Of a stretch of 64,000 bases of DNA, positions 18,696 to 27,738 are shown one piece after another. A program made the translations under genes and the position numbers. Every line of letters starts with the position of its first letter. The stretch's first letter is position 1. The stretch is from Betaproteobacteria bacterium HGW-Betaproteobacteria-22. Its GTDB lineage: Bacteria; Pseudomonadota; Gammaproteobacteria; Burkholderiales; Methylophilaceae. The notes beneath the pieces were generated by a model that saw only the letters and a program-made list of their open reading frames with translations, did not search any database and had not been told where the DNA came from. Location of the stretch: contig PHCJ01000002.1 in assembly GCA_002842285.1 (NCBI GenBank), forward strand, positions 124,001 through 188,000, read 5' to 3'.

Positions 18696-18761
18696 ATGTT
18701 GTTGTCATCTATTTTTTGCGAGCAATTGAGCTTTGCCCACAATCATATCGTTCTGCATTCC

Positions 18762-19400
18762 TTATAGTCCTAATGCATTTTGCATGAAACTGACCTCACC
18801 TGTGGCCAAATCGTAAATACCGCCAATAATCGCAATTTGTTTGCTGGCAACCATGTCTTGCAAAATATCACTGGTATGCATAATTTCATCAATTTGCACT
18901 TGTACGCTTAACGCGCATACTTTAGCCACAAAATCATCGTTGCTGGAACTTCTGTTCTCAACAATGCTTTTTTCCATACGTACCGCAGGCTTGATTAAAT
19001 TAGTGATTTCACCAATATGGCCATCTTTAAAATTATCACACGCGGCTTTTACTGCGCCACAGCCTGTGTGCCCAAGCACCACAACCAGCTTACTACCCAG
19101 GTATTTACAGCCAAATTCCAGGCTGCCAATCGCTTTATCTGAAGCAATATTGCCTGCCAGGCGCACGCTAAACACATCGCCCAAGGCTTGATCAAACACC
19201 ATTTCCACCGGCGCACGTGAATCACTACAACTCAACATTGAAACAAACGGATGTTGCTTATCTTTGGTCATCATCACCAAATTATGCAAATCTTTATTTG
19301 CCGTTAAGTTATTAGCAAAGCGATGATTACCATCAATCAGCACATCTAGCGCCTGTTGCGGCGTCATTTTGTCACGGTCTAGCAAGGGGTGTTTATACAT
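18762..19400 (-). CDS. Beta-class carbonic anhydrase
   Basis: 212 residues. The zinc site is clear: 'LSCSDSRAPVE' gives Cys and the Asp-Arg dyad, and 'VLGHTGCGAVKAA' gives His and the second Cys. It interconverts CO2 and bicarbonate. No Sec signal is evident at 'MYKHPLLDRDK', so it is probably cytoplasmic. It lies 67 bases upstream of the GlcD-type gene on the same strand. Confidence 0.93.
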   Translation of the reverse strand: MYKHPLLDRDKMTPQQALDVLIDGNHRFANNLTANKDLHNLVMMTKDKQHPFVSMLSCSDSRAPVEMVFDQALGDVFSVRLAGNIASDKAIGSLEFGCKYLGSKLVVVLGHTGCGAVKAACDNFKDGHIGEITNLIKPAVRMEKSIVENRSSSNDDFVAKVCALSVQVQIDEIMHTSDILQDMVASKQIAIIGGIYDLATGEVSFMQNALGL

Positions 19401-19484
19401 GCGTTACCTCGGTTTAATGATTTTTTTGCATTATAACTGAGTCCATCAACAAGCTATTAAAAATCATATCAGCCTTTATATATA

Positions 19485-20879
19485 TCAGCGCTCCGAGGCG
19501 GGGCCTGAAATTAAATACAGCTGTCCATATTCCACCAGCTCCGGGTCGGGGTGTGCCAAATGTGCTTGCGCAACCCCTAAATAATAGCGTTTTTTGGCAT
19601 CAAACCAGCTGGCAGATTGCACCGCCTCAGTCACTTCAACAATGCCAGACTGCTCTTCATCCTGCGTCATAAACTTAGCATTTGCCTGATCAACAAATCG
19701 CTTGGCATCGGCGTCAAATAAGCGCGTCGCTTGATTGGGATATTTTGGGTCAAACAACCAGATACCTGCCGCAGATTTATCTTTACCTGGGTCTTCATTG
19801 AGTAAAATGCGCCCATCACTATCGGCTTCGATATTATCAAACATCTGCCCGCCGATATCGTGTGCTGTCAGCACCGCCTGATACTTGCCTCCTTTTTCAG
19901 GCTGTCGTGCATTGTCAAAATCCATACGGAACAGCTGGCTTTGCCCGTCAATCTTGTCGGTAGTGGCAAACCAGAACAAGTTTTTATCACGCTTATCCCA
20001 CGCACCATCTTCAGGCCGTAATAGCGGTGTAGCACCCAGTGCATTGGCGCGTGCTCTTAGTGCTTTGCCATCCAAACCAACCACATCACCCAAAGGCAGT
20101 AAAGCAAAGCGCTCACCTTCAAATTTCACGGTATAAAGTGCGCCACCAACCAGCCCTGCTTTTTCTGCCGGGTTACCGATACGGCGCTTTTCACCCACAT
20201 ACACATATACATGCCCACCGGGGAAGTCATCCATGCCAATCACCACGGTACGTTTGCCTGCGTTTGGCAAGGCGAGTAGATTCTCCCAAGCCACACGACC
20301 TAAATGCGGCAATTCATAACTCACGCCATTATTTTGTCCACTGGCAATATGTGCCAATGCACGGCCACCGAGGTCTTTTTCCTCTTCACCATTGAGCAGA
20401 ATTTTGCCATCAAAGCCATTGCCATCAGCATCCAAAAAGGCTGAGCCATGCGCTAAATCTGCCGAACAAAAGCGACCAAAAGTCACAGATTCACCTGTGT
20501 GATAACTGCCTGCACTCGCATCCCACAACTGTACTTTTTTGACCAAATCCTCACCTTGCAACACAGCTAAATCGTTCAACCCAACTATCCAGCGCGAAAC
20601 AAAAGCGCCCTTGGCACCATGCGCACGCACGACACCAATGTCTGCATTTAACTCATGGTTCATCAACACCGTCATTGAACCATCACCATTATTAAAAGCA
20701 CCCAAGCCATCTGGCACGCCCACCATCTTGTAGCCGTTAATAGCAGATTCACCCACCGTGATAATGGGGCGAACATCCCAACCTTTAGCGACGGGTTGAA
20801 TATACGCTTCACCTGCCAGTACAGGGGTTGCCGCAAAAAAGAGCAAAGCGACTAAATATTGTGTGATTACTTTAATCAT
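19485..20879 (-). CDS. PhoX/DUF839-family secreted phosphatase-like protein
   Basis: 464 residues. A Sec-type signal peptide ('VALLFFAATPVLAG') leads into a DUF839/PhoX beta-propeller with 'DGSMTVLMNHEL', 'GRFCSADLAHGSAF', 'GMDDFPGGHVYVYVGEK' and 'ADSDGRILLNEDPG'. PhoX enzymes are Ca/Fe alkaline phosphatases released under phosphate stress; the neighbouring porin and phn genes fit that role. Odd point: classical PhoX uses a Tat signal, and no twin Arg is visible here, so enzyme status is less sure. I start at ATG with AAAGG upstream, not at the TTG six codons earlier. No Pho box is visible just upstream. Confidence 0.8.
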   Translation of the reverse strand: MIKVITQYLVALLFFAATPVLAGEAYIQPVAKGWDVRPIITVGESAINGYKMVGVPDGLGAFNNGDGSMTVLMNHELNADIGVVRAHGAKGAFVSRWIVGLNDLAVLQGEDLVKKVQLWDASAGSYHTGESVTFGRFCSADLAHGSAFLDADGNGFDGKILLNGEEEKDLGGRALAHIASGQNNGVSYELPHLGRVAWENLLALPNAGKRTVVIGMDDFPGGHVYVYVGEKRRIGNPAEKAGLVGGALYTVKFEGERFALLPLGDVVGLDGKALRARANALGATPLLRPEDGAWDKRDKNLFWFATTDKIDGQSQLFRMDFDNARQPEKGGKYQAVLTAHDIGGQMFDNIEADSDGRILLNEDPGKDKSAAGIWLFDPKYPNQATRLFDADAKRFVDQANAKFMTQDEEQSGIVEVTEAVQSASWFDAKKRYYLGVAQAHLAHPDPELVEYGQLYLISGPASER

Positions 20880-21032
20880 CTGTGAACAACCTTTCAAACC
20901 AAAAATTGTAGCTATTTTTGTAGGGCGGGGTTAAAACCCCATGCGGGATGTGCAAATTTAACCATTGCAAAGCGTAAGCCACAAGTGACCCACGCTATTG
21001 GGCTACGCTCGCTTACTCCCCTGCTACCGCGC

Positions 21033-21125
21033 CTGATAGCTGCAATCTTTTGGAAGGATTTCGGTAAGCGGCTGTTTGAGCGCTAGCGAGTTCCGCTTGC
21101 CGTTCCAAAAGATTGCAACTATCAG
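21033..21125. repeat. 93-bp imperfect inverted repeat (hairpin element)
   Basis: The left arm 'CTGATAGCTGCAATCTTTTG' and the right arm 'CAAAAGATTGCAACTATCAG' pair with one mismatch, and further in GGTAAGCGG faces CCGCTTGCC. The loop holds 'CGCTAGCG'. No ORF. It resembles a non-autonomous mobile or REP-type element rather than a terminator, as no T-run follows. The DNA to its left (20930-21010) has GGGGTT-AAA-ACCCC and other short repeats. Confidence 0.8.
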
Positions 21126-21160
21126 GAAAAAAGCGACCTATTACAACCTTTATGAAAGTT

Positions 21161-21187
21161 AAAAAAAGCCCGCTATTGAAGCGGGCT
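21161..21187 (-). terminator. Rho-independent terminator of the porin gene
   Basis: On the minus strand GCCCGCT-TCAAT-AGCGGGC is followed by seven T. It lies about 55 bases after the porin stop codon and would separate porin and phoX transcription. Confidence 0.9.
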
Positions 21188-21243
21188 AAGGGGATGTGGT
21201 TTACACCACAAGGAGATTGTTATTTAACTTGAAGGAACATTGA

Positions 21244-22698
21244 TTAGAAATCAATTTGTGCACGCAAGTTAACAGCTTTTTCTTTATCTTCTGTACATAC
21301 AAAGCCTTTTACGCAATCCATGTCAGTAGTCACGTAGTTAGCCAGGAAACGTACATTCGGACTAGGAATCCATTTCAAACCAATGGTCCAGGCATCCGCT
21401 TCATTGAATTTACCATTTTCACCAGCACCGTTGAATACGTCGGCAGTTTCAGCGCCTAATTTAAAATCAGAAGCATCTAACTTGCTGTAACGTGCGCCAA
21501 TTTCCCAAGCGCCTGGCCCCCATTTACCCGCTTTAGGGTCAAAGTTGTTTTTTGGTTTCATACGGCCGCCAAACATGCCGCCTTTATACACGTCAGCATA
21601 GCTCTCGCCTGTAATCATCCAGTTCACTGCTGCATACCAGGCAGTGATATCTTTGCCTTGACCCGCTGGCGCGCCACCCACCAAACTGTTATTGCCATCT
21701 GGCTCAAACTCAGCTCTGATCCATTCTGATTGGAATTTCACAGGACCATAAGCCACCGCACCTTCTAAACCAGTACGTTTTAGATCGTAGCCTTTATTGG
21801 TTGCGCCCACTGCACCAGGTGCTGTCGATTGGAAAATATTAGAACCGCGGCCTTCAGTACGGATTGCGAATGTGTTCACATCATGATTATCACTGGTATC
21901 AGAATACGCAGCACCAATGTGGTAAACCGCATCTTTAATGTCCATGAGTTCTGCAATATTCACTGTCGCACGGCCTGTCACTGATTTGCCATCTGCATCA
22001 ATGCTAGTATCGTTGTTGTTTTGGCCACGATTAATACCAACTCCATTAAACACGCCCAAAGCATAAGTCACGCCTTTAAATGGAGTGCCGTGAATCTGTG
22101 CACCGCGGTCCACTGCTGGCACTAATTGTGTCATCATTGAGCGCTCAGTAAAGTTTAAAAAGCGTGAACTACCTAATTCTTCCATGCTGAATGGTTGTTT
22201 GAACTGACCAAATTTAAACTGCGCTTGATCCCACCAGCGTACGTTCAACCATGCATACAATAAATCTGAACCAGTTGAACCTGCGCCGTTGTAAGTCATT
22301 TCAAAATCGTAGGTATCATAAAATGTGCCTTTAGCGGTTAAGTAAGCACGGCGAATATCAAAAGTTTCAGCCTGATTGCCAGTTACTTCGTTGCTGAAAG
22401 TACGGTAGTCTAGCTGTGCGCGGCCATTGATAGACATTTTGTGTTGCTTGTCACCTGACTCAAACACGATACCATCTTTGAAAGAAGCCTTGATTTCGCT
22501 GTCTTTTTTCTTTTTAGCCGCTTCTTTTTCGCCAGCGCGGCCTTTTTGCAACAGTGCGCCTTCTTCTTCTGTCAGCACGCCTTTTGCAATCAGCGCATTC
22601 AAGATATCATCGGTGCTGTCTGCCATGGCAGGCATTGCGTTCAACAACACTGCACCCGCAACGGCGGCAACAACACTGCGTAATTGGTTTGTTTTCAT
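21244..22698 (-). CDS. Phosphate-selective porin, OprP/OprO family
   Basis: 484 residues. Signal peptide to about residue 27 ('AVLLNAMPAMA'), then a short coiled-coil-like Lys/Glu-rich stretch ('GEKEAAKKKKDSE') as in OprO/OprP, then a 16-strand barrel with 'FDIRRAYLTAKGTFYDTYDFEM' and ending 'VNLRAQIDF' with C-terminal Phe. These trimeric porins pass phosphate or polyphosphate through the outer membrane. An AGGGA lies 8 bases before the chosen ATG, so the ORF-track start seven codons earlier is not used. A Pho box lies about 90 bases upstream. Confidence 0.9.
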   Translation of the reverse strand: MKTNQLRSVVAAVAGAVLLNAMPAMADSTDDILNALIAKGVLTEEEGALLQKGRAGEKEAAKKKKDSEIKASFKDGIVFESGDKQHKMSINGRAQLDYRTFSNEVTGNQAETFDIRRAYLTAKGTFYDTYDFEMTYNGAGSTGSDLLYAWLNVRWWDQAQFKFGQFKQPFSMEELGSSRFLNFTERSMMTQLVPAVDRGAQIHGTPFKGVTYALGVFNGVGINRGQNNNDTSIDADGKSVTGRATVNIAELMDIKDAVYHIGAAYSDTSDNHDVNTFAIRTEGRGSNIFQSTAPGAVGATNKGYDLKRTGLEGAVAYGPVKFQSEWIRAEFEPDGNNSLVGGAPAGQGKDITAWYAAVNWMITGESYADVYKGGMFGGRMKPKNNFDPKAGKWGPGAWEIGARYSKLDASDFKLGAETADVFNGAGENGKFNEADAWTIGLKWIPSPNVRFLANYVTTDMDCVKGFVCTEDKEKAVNLRAQIDF

Positions 22699-22786
22699 TG
22701 ATTTATTCCCTAGTTTCATTAAAAAAATTACGAAAAATTGACTGCTTGATTAACCTGTAACACGGGCTGAATTTTGCCAACCGAAT

Positions 22787-22804
22787 GTGACAACTTGATG
22801 ACAA
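22787..22804 (-). promoter_or_regulatory. Pho box upstream of the OprP-type porin
   Basis: Minus-strand 'TTGTCATCAAGTTGTCAC' has two TTGTCAY repeats 11 bases apart, close to the PhoB consensus CTGTCATAAA(A/T)CTGTCAT. A possible -10 (CAAAAT) follows about 11 bases on. PhoB control of the porin is inferred. Confidence 0.8.
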
Positions 22805-22858
22805 TGGCCTATTTTTTAGCGTACTGTTGTAAAAATACAACAATAAGCTACATGGAAT

Positions 22859-23713
22859 CTAGCGATGTGACCAACCCAGTAATATCAAGCCTGCCGTAAT
22901 GACCACCATGCCTGCCAAACGCCTGCGCCAATGCGCATGTTCGCGAAAAACCAACATGGAAAGCAGCCCCGCCAGCACAATGCCTGCATTGGTAAACGTC
23001 ACTACGGTTGCCGCGGGTAAAGTGCGCATGGCATGCACCACCAGCACGTAGGCCAGACCAATGCATAGCCCTGAACTCAGCATGACAGTAATTTTAGGTT
23101 TACGCGCAGGCAGCCAGCGTCCGTGCGCTCGGTATAACAGCAGGCTGATGGCTAGGAAAGACAAGGCATAGCCCACCGAGATAAAACCAAGCACACTGCT
23201 CATGGTAGGCAGATAGAGCGTTGCCGCCTTATCGGTGAGCGAATATACGCTGGTAGCAAGCGCGGCTGCCAGCGCCCACGGCAATGCATAGCCGTCAGCA
23301 TTGCGCCAGCCGGTAGAAGCCAATATCAACAAGCCACACACGCTCACCGCCATGGCCAGCCAGGTGTTTATTCCTAAAGTTTCACTAAAAAACAGCACGC
23401 CCCATAAGCCAATCAGCAATGGTGATGAGCGCACAATCGGATAAACCAGCGCGACGGGCGCATGGTGATAAGCACGATCCAGCGCCACAAAATAAAAGGC
23501 GTTGGCTAGTGATGATGCCAGCAGAAAGCCTAACAAAGCAGGGGTCCAGTGGGCTTGCGTTACCAGAGCGTAGATTCCCCATGGGCCCAATAACACACAA
23601 TGCACTGCCAATGCCCACCATAACAGGCGCACTTCTTTGCCTTGGCTACGCACCATGAGATTCCAGGCCACATGCATGAGTACAGAAGCCGCGATTGCAA
23701 TAAAGGCGTTCAT
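22859..23713 (-). CDS. EamA/DMT-superfamily transporter, last gene of the phn cluster
   Basis: 284 residues with ten predicted membrane helices in two EamA repeats, such as 'LLWWALAVHCVLLGPWGIYALV' and 'LLSMLVFREHAHWRRRLAGMVVITAGLILLG'. Members export or exchange small metabolites across the inner membrane. The start is 3 bases after the phnP stop, so it is almost surely translated in the phn operon. Its substrate is unknown; a by-product or substrate of phosphonate breakdown is a reasonable guess. Confidence 0.85.
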   Translation of the reverse strand: MNAFIAIAASVLMHVAWNLMVRSQGKEVRLLWWALAVHCVLLGPWGIYALVTQAHWTPALLGFLLASSLANAFYFVALDRAYHHAPVALVYPIVRSSPLLIGLWGVLFFSETLGINTWLAMAVSVCGLLILASTGWRNADGYALPWALAAALATSVYSLTDKAATLYLPTMSSVLGFISVGYALSFLAISLLLYRAHGRWLPARKPKITVMLSSGLCIGLAYVLVVHAMRTLPAATVVTFTNAGIVLAGLLSMLVFREHAHWRRRLAGMVVITAGLILLGWSHR

Positions 23714-23716
23714 GCG

Positions 23717-24460
23717 TTAAATGGCCATACTATCCCGTGCGATGACGACACCGCGCGGTAGCGCATCCGGGTGGGCTAACAGCCAGGCATCCAACTCATG
23801 CCCAATATGCGTAAGATAAGCCTGATCCGGCGCCACATCAGCAATGGTTTTTAGTGCCAATGTGAAGTCATTGTGGTTTTTGGGCAATTCACGCGGTGGG
23901 TAAGAGCAATCCAGCACCAAGTCCGTTGGCCGCCAGCGCGTTAAAAAGTCCAGCGTGGCGGGTGGCAGGCCAATGGTATCGGTTAAATAGGCAATGCGTG
24001 TTGCGCCATCATCCACGCAGTAGCCCAGCGTGGGTTTTGAGTGTATCAATGGCACAGGCGTCACACGTACATCACCAATGGTGAAAGTTTCAAATTTATG
24101 TACCTGTTCAAATTTGAGTATACCGGGATTTTTGAATAAATCTGCGCAGCCTTCGTTATCTGGTGGGCAATAAACTTTAACCGCATCGCCCACCCCCCAG
24201 CGCATAGGAAACAAGCCCTGTACATGGTCGGGGTGAAAGTGCGTGAGCAGGATCGCCGCAAAACTCCCCGATGGAAATTTATCGCCCAGTTCATGCAAGC
24301 CTGCATCAATAATAAAACGCGTTTCACCTGCCTCAATCAGGGCTGAGGCAGGCTTGCGCCGCATGGAAATCACTGCACGCGCGGCTTTGCACACGGCACA
24401 TTCGCAGCCAAACAGCGGGGGCGCACTAGTAGAACCCGTACCTAAAAAAGTCAGGCGCAT
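23717..24460 (-). CDS. phnP: Phosphoribosyl 1,2-cyclic phosphate phosphodiesterase
   Basis: 247 residues, metallo-beta-lactamase fold. 'TGSTSAPPLFGCECAVCKAA' holds the Cys cluster that binds the structural zinc of PhnP, 'LLTHFHPDHVQGL' is the HxHxDH metal site, and 'YLTHIGHELD' is the late His motif. PhnP opens 5-phosphoribosyl 1,2-cyclic phosphate, the product of C-P lyase, to ribose 1,5-bisphosphate. It overlaps phnN by 10 bases. Confidence 0.93.
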   Translation of the reverse strand: MRLTFLGTGSTSAPPLFGCECAVCKAARAVISMRRKPASALIEAGETRFIIDAGLHELGDKFPSGSFAAILLTHFHPDHVQGLFPMRWGVGDAVKVYCPPDNEGCADLFKNPGILKFEQVHKFETFTIGDVRVTPVPLIHSKPTLGYCVDDGATRIAYLTDTIGLPPATLDFLTRWRPTDLVLDCSYPPRELPKNHNDFTLALKTIADVAPDQAYLTHIGHELDAWLLAHPDALPRGVVIARDSMAI

Positions 24461-25014
24461 GCGGCAAGCGCTTTCGGTGCAATCAATTTAACCAACTGTT
24501 CACCTGCCAATTCCAGCGCACCATCATTAGTGATGACTATTTCTCCAGCAGGCGCGCGATATGCCGCTGCGCGCATTAATCGCTGCTGAATTTCATTTTC
24601 TGATTCACGGTTGCGCGCGCGTAACCGTTCTGCCAACACCGCTTGTGAGACTTCAATCCACACAGGTTGAAGCTCTGGATAATCTTGACGCGCATAGGGC
24701 AGATGCTCGCGCGAGCCATTCATCACCACATTGCACCCTTTTGCCAGCCACATATTGATTTCTTTGCCGATGCCATAATGACAGCCATGGCTATGCCAGT
24801 GCATGGCAAACAGCCCCGCTTGCTGACGCGATTTAAATTCCTGCTCGGTGAGTGCCACATGATTTTCACCACCGGCATTGGCCGCACGGGTAATGTAGCG
24901 GTGCGCAAACACCACCTTGGGGTTGCCTGCCAGCCTTGCTCTAGCGTAGGTCATGAGGCTATCTTTACCGCTACCGGAGGGGCCTATTACATAAAAGAGT
25001 GTGCCATTAGCCAT
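24451..25014 (-). CDS. phnN: Ribose 1,5-bisphosphokinase
   Basis: 187 residues with a P-loop 'IGPSGSGKDSL' at the very start and the guanylate-kinase-like fold ('HRYITRAANAGGENHVAL'). It phosphorylates ribose 1,5-bisphosphate to PRPP, returning the phosphonate ribose carrier to metabolism. The start is the ATG overlapping the phnM stop by 8 bases; the 32 extra codons in the ORF track lie within phnM. Confidence 0.92.
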   Translation of the reverse strand: MANGTLFYVIGPSGSGKDSLMTYARARLAGNPKVVFAHRYITRAANAGGENHVALTEQEFKSRQQAGLFAMHWHSHGCHYGIGKEINMWLAKGCNVVMNGSREHLPYARQDYPELQPVWIEVSQAVLAERLRARNRESENEIQQRLMRAAAYRAPAGEIVITNDGALELAGEQLVKLIAPKALAACA

Positions 25015-26161
25015 GATCAAACCTCGCCTGATAGGCCAATTGTCCGGCTGTCCAAACCGATGATGCCTGTGCCAGGCCATTGATATGCGCCACCGCCACC
25101 AAGTCAGCACGCTTGCCTACGGCAATACTGCCTCTATCATCCAGCCCTGCCGCACGCGCGGGGTTGATGCTCACCAGACGAATCGCATCTGCCAGTGAAA
25201 TGCCAGCCAGTTCCGGCAGGCGGAATACAGCAACAATCAAGGCGGCTGGCGCATAATCAGCACACAGGCAATCTGCCACGTTTTCTTTCACGGCATCTAG
25301 TGCTTTCATGGAGCCAGACTGGCTTTTGCCACGCAAAATGTTAGGCGCGCCAAACACAGTAAACATGCCATTGGCTTTGGCTGCCTGCGCAGCGGCCAAG
25401 TTAATCGGAAACTCTGAAATCCCCACACCTAGCGCATGTACGGTTTGCACTTTTTCTGGCGTATCATCATCATGACTCGCCACGCGAATACCAAACCCGC
25501 GTGCCGCCTCAATTAAGGTCTCGATACGCTGCATTGCGCCTTCAGATTGCATGGCTTTTTCAGCCAGTAAGGCGTCCAGCTCGGCATCGCTTTTTTTATA
25601 GGTGCGCGCTAAATAATCACGAAATGCGGCAATATCTTTAAATTGCCCCTGCCCCGGTGAGTGATCCATCACCGAGAACAAATGCATGTCACCTTTTTGC
25701 ATTAAATCCAGCAGCACTTCTGGTGCGGTCGGATCTGTCACTTCGTAACGGCAATGCACACGGTTATCTACCAGCGCATGCGGCTGCCAGGCATGTACCG
25801 CACGGGCAATCTCTGCGGCAAACGCGTTATTGCGCACGCCCAACTCATGGTTGGCGAATGACAGCGCATGAAATACTGTGGTCACCCCTGCCGCAGCATT
25901 GCGTTTATCGGCCTGCGCACAGGCAAAGTCGAGTGGAAAATGCACGTTAGGGCGCGGTTCAACTTCTTTTTCTAGCGCATCGCAATGCAGATCAATCATG
26001 CCCGGCATCAAGGTTTGCCCACGCAGGTTGATTTCTTCAGCACCGCTTACTTGCACTGGGTTGATGGCAGCAATGATACCGTTTTCAATCAGCACGGCAG
26101 CATCATGCAGGGTTTCGTTTTCCAACACTACGTTGGCATGGGTTAAGTAAGTTTTGCTCAT
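25007..26161 (-). CDS. phnM: Alpha-D-ribose 1-methylphosphonate 5-triphosphate diphosphatase
   Basis: 384 residues of the amidohydrolase superfamily. 'MPGMIDLHCDALEKEVEPRPNV' is the HxD-like metal motif, and 'RVASHDDDTPEKV' and 'SINPARAAGLDDRGSIAVGKRADLV' are family hallmarks. PhnM removes pyrophosphate from the ribosyl triphosphate phosphonate made by PhnGHIL, giving the PhnJ substrate. Start overlaps the phnL stop by 4 bases. Confidence 0.95.
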   Translation of the reverse strand: MSKTYLTHANVVLENETLHDAAVLIENGIIAAINPVQVSGAEEINLRGQTLMPGMIDLHCDALEKEVEPRPNVHFPLDFACAQADKRNAAAGVTTVFHALSFANHELGVRNNAFAAEIARAVHAWQPHALVDNRVHCRYEVTDPTAPEVLLDLMQKGDMHLFSVMDHSPGQGQFKDIAAFRDYLARTYKKSDAELDALLAEKAMQSEGAMQRIETLIEAARGFGIRVASHDDDTPEKVQTVHALGVGISEFPINLAAAQAAKANGMFTVFGAPNILRGKSQSGSMKALDAVKENVADCLCADYAPAALIVAVFRLPELAGISLADAIRLVSINPARAAGLDDRGSIAVGKRADLVAVAHINGLAQASSVWTAGQLAYQARFDHG

Positions 26162-26898
26162 GCGACCGCCTTTTCTTGCTTGTTGATTGCTTGTGTTTGT
26201 ATCAATGTAGAAGGTGGTGTGAGTTCTACCACGCGATCACCTAATCTATGGGTCAATTCCGGATGGTGAAAAATCGCCAGCATGGCCACGCCTTCTTGCT
26301 TAATACCTTCAATAATGCCGATCACCCGCTCGGCGGTGACAGGGTCAAGGCTTGCCGTCGGCTCATCGAGCAACAGCAAACGCGGCTTGGCCACCAATCC
26401 ACGCGCCAGATTCACGCGTTGCTTTTCACCGCCTGAAAACGTGGCGGGTGAGATACTCCACAGACGCTCAGGCAAATTGAGCGCTGCCAGCATTTCAGCC
26501 GCCTTACTGCGCGCAGATTCGCGGCTTTCACCACGCACCACCAATGGGTGTGCGACAACATCCAGCGTAGATTGACGCGGCAGGCAGAATAAAAACTGCG
26601 TCACAAAACCGATTTCCTCATGACGCAATTGCAACATGCGGTATTCATCCGCTTGCGCTAAATCCACCAGTTCGCCATGACGATCGCGATAGAGAATTTC
26701 GCCCGCGCTGGGCAGATAAGTGCGATAAATACCTTTGAGTACAGACGATTTACCTGCGCCTGTAGGACCTATCAATGCGGTAAGCTCACCCGCATACACC
26801 TCTAAATTAACATTATGTGAAGAAGGAATCTTCTTACCCTGCTCATGCAGAGTGAAGTGTTTGGCAAAGCCGTTAATTTTAAGTATGGGTGTTTGCAT
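26158..26898 (-). CDS. phnL: C-P lyase ABC-type ATPase-like subunit PhnL
   Basis: 246 residues. Walker A 'IGPTGAGKSSVL', signature 'FSGGEKQRVNLARG' and Walker B 'LLLLDEPTASLDP' are intact, with 'LRHEEIGFVTQF' as the Q-loop. PhnL is required with PhnGHI for ribosyl transfer to the phosphonate and associates with the C-P lyase core; it is not a transport ATPase. Start is 9 bases after phnK. Confidence 0.94.
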   Translation of the reverse strand: MQTPILKINGFAKHFTLHEQGKKIPSSHNVNLEVYAGELTALIGPTGAGKSSVLKGIYRTYLPSAGEILYRDRHGELVDLAQADEYRMLQLRHEEIGFVTQFLFCLPRQSTLDVVAHPLVVRGESRESARSKAAEMLAALNLPERLWSISPATFSGGEKQRVNLARGLVAKPRLLLLDEPTASLDPVTAERVIGIIEGIKQEGVAMLAIFHHPELTHRLGDRVVELTPPSTLIQTQAINKQEKAVA

Positions 26899-26907
26899 AA
26901 AATTTCC

Positions 26908-27738
26908 TTATAAAGCGGACGCGACCAAACGCTGCGTGTAAGCGTGTTGCGGATCTTCCAGAATCTGGTCTGTTAAGCCCGATTCAATCACGCGACCATA
27001 CTTCATGACCAGTGCACGGCCTGTGAGCAGGCGAATCACACCTAAGTCATGCGTCACCACAATCATCGCAGTGTTGCGCTCTTGCTGGATTTCAAGAATC
27101 AAATCCAGAATGCGTGCCTGCACAGAAAGGTCTAAGCCCGTAGTCACTTCATCTAAATACAGCAGTGGCGGATTGGTGGCCAGCGCCTTGGCAATTTGCA
27201 CGCGCTGCTGCATACCGCCTGAAAAAGCTGCGGGCGATTCGTCCATGCGTGAAAGCAGCACTTCAGTACGTGACAGCAGCTCTTTTGCCCGTTCGCGGAT
27301 TTCGCCGTAATGCGACACATCGCTCATCAATAGTCGCTCGGCAATGTTACCGCCTGATGAAATGCCGAAGTTCAGCCCCAAGTGCGGGTTCTGATACACC
27401 ATGCCAAAGCGCTGGTTACGCAAGCGGCGTTGCTGTGCGGCATTCAGGTTAAACATTTCATGCGTGGCATCTTCTTCAAAAAAGCGTGCTGAGCCGCTGC
27501 TCGGCGTTTGGTCAAAATACAGGTTTTTCACCACGGTGGATTTACCGCTGCCTGACTCACCCATGAGGCCTAAAATCTCACCTTCGTGCAGATCAAAGCT
27601 CACATCATGAATCGCCACCACGCTGCCGCAGTGTGGGCACATATTGGTGTCGGCTTCAGGTCCGGTGGATTCAATGCAACGCGGGCAACCTTTACCGTAA
27701 ATTTTTGACAGATTACGGACTTCAAGAATCTTACGCAT
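26908..27738 (-). CDS. phnK: C-P lyase ABC-type ATPase subunit PhnK with Cys-rich insertion
   Basis: 276 residues. Walker A 'MGESGSGKSTVV', signature 'FSGGMQQRVQIAKAL' and Walker B 'LLYLDEVTTGLDLS' are present. Residues about 15-38 hold an extra piece with two CxxC pairs ('GCPRCIES' and 'MCPHCGS') that could bind zinc; it is absent from the E. coli protein as I recall it, but seems usual in many other PhnK proteins. PhnK docks on PhnJ in the core complex. Overlaps phnJ by 8 bases. Confidence 0.93.
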   Translation of the reverse strand: MRKILEVRNLSKIYGKGCPRCIESTGPEADTNMCPHCGSVVAIHDVSFDLHEGEILGLMGESGSGKSTVVKNLYFDQTPSSGSARFFEEDATHEMFNLNAAQQRRLRNQRFGMVYQNPHLGLNFGISSGGNIAERLLMSDVSHYGEIRERAKELLSRTEVLLSRMDESPAAFSGGMQQRVQIAKALATNPPLLYLDEVTTGLDLSVQARILDLILEIQQERNTAMIVVTHDLGVIRLLTGRALVMKYGRVIESGLTDQILEDPQHAYTQRLVASAL

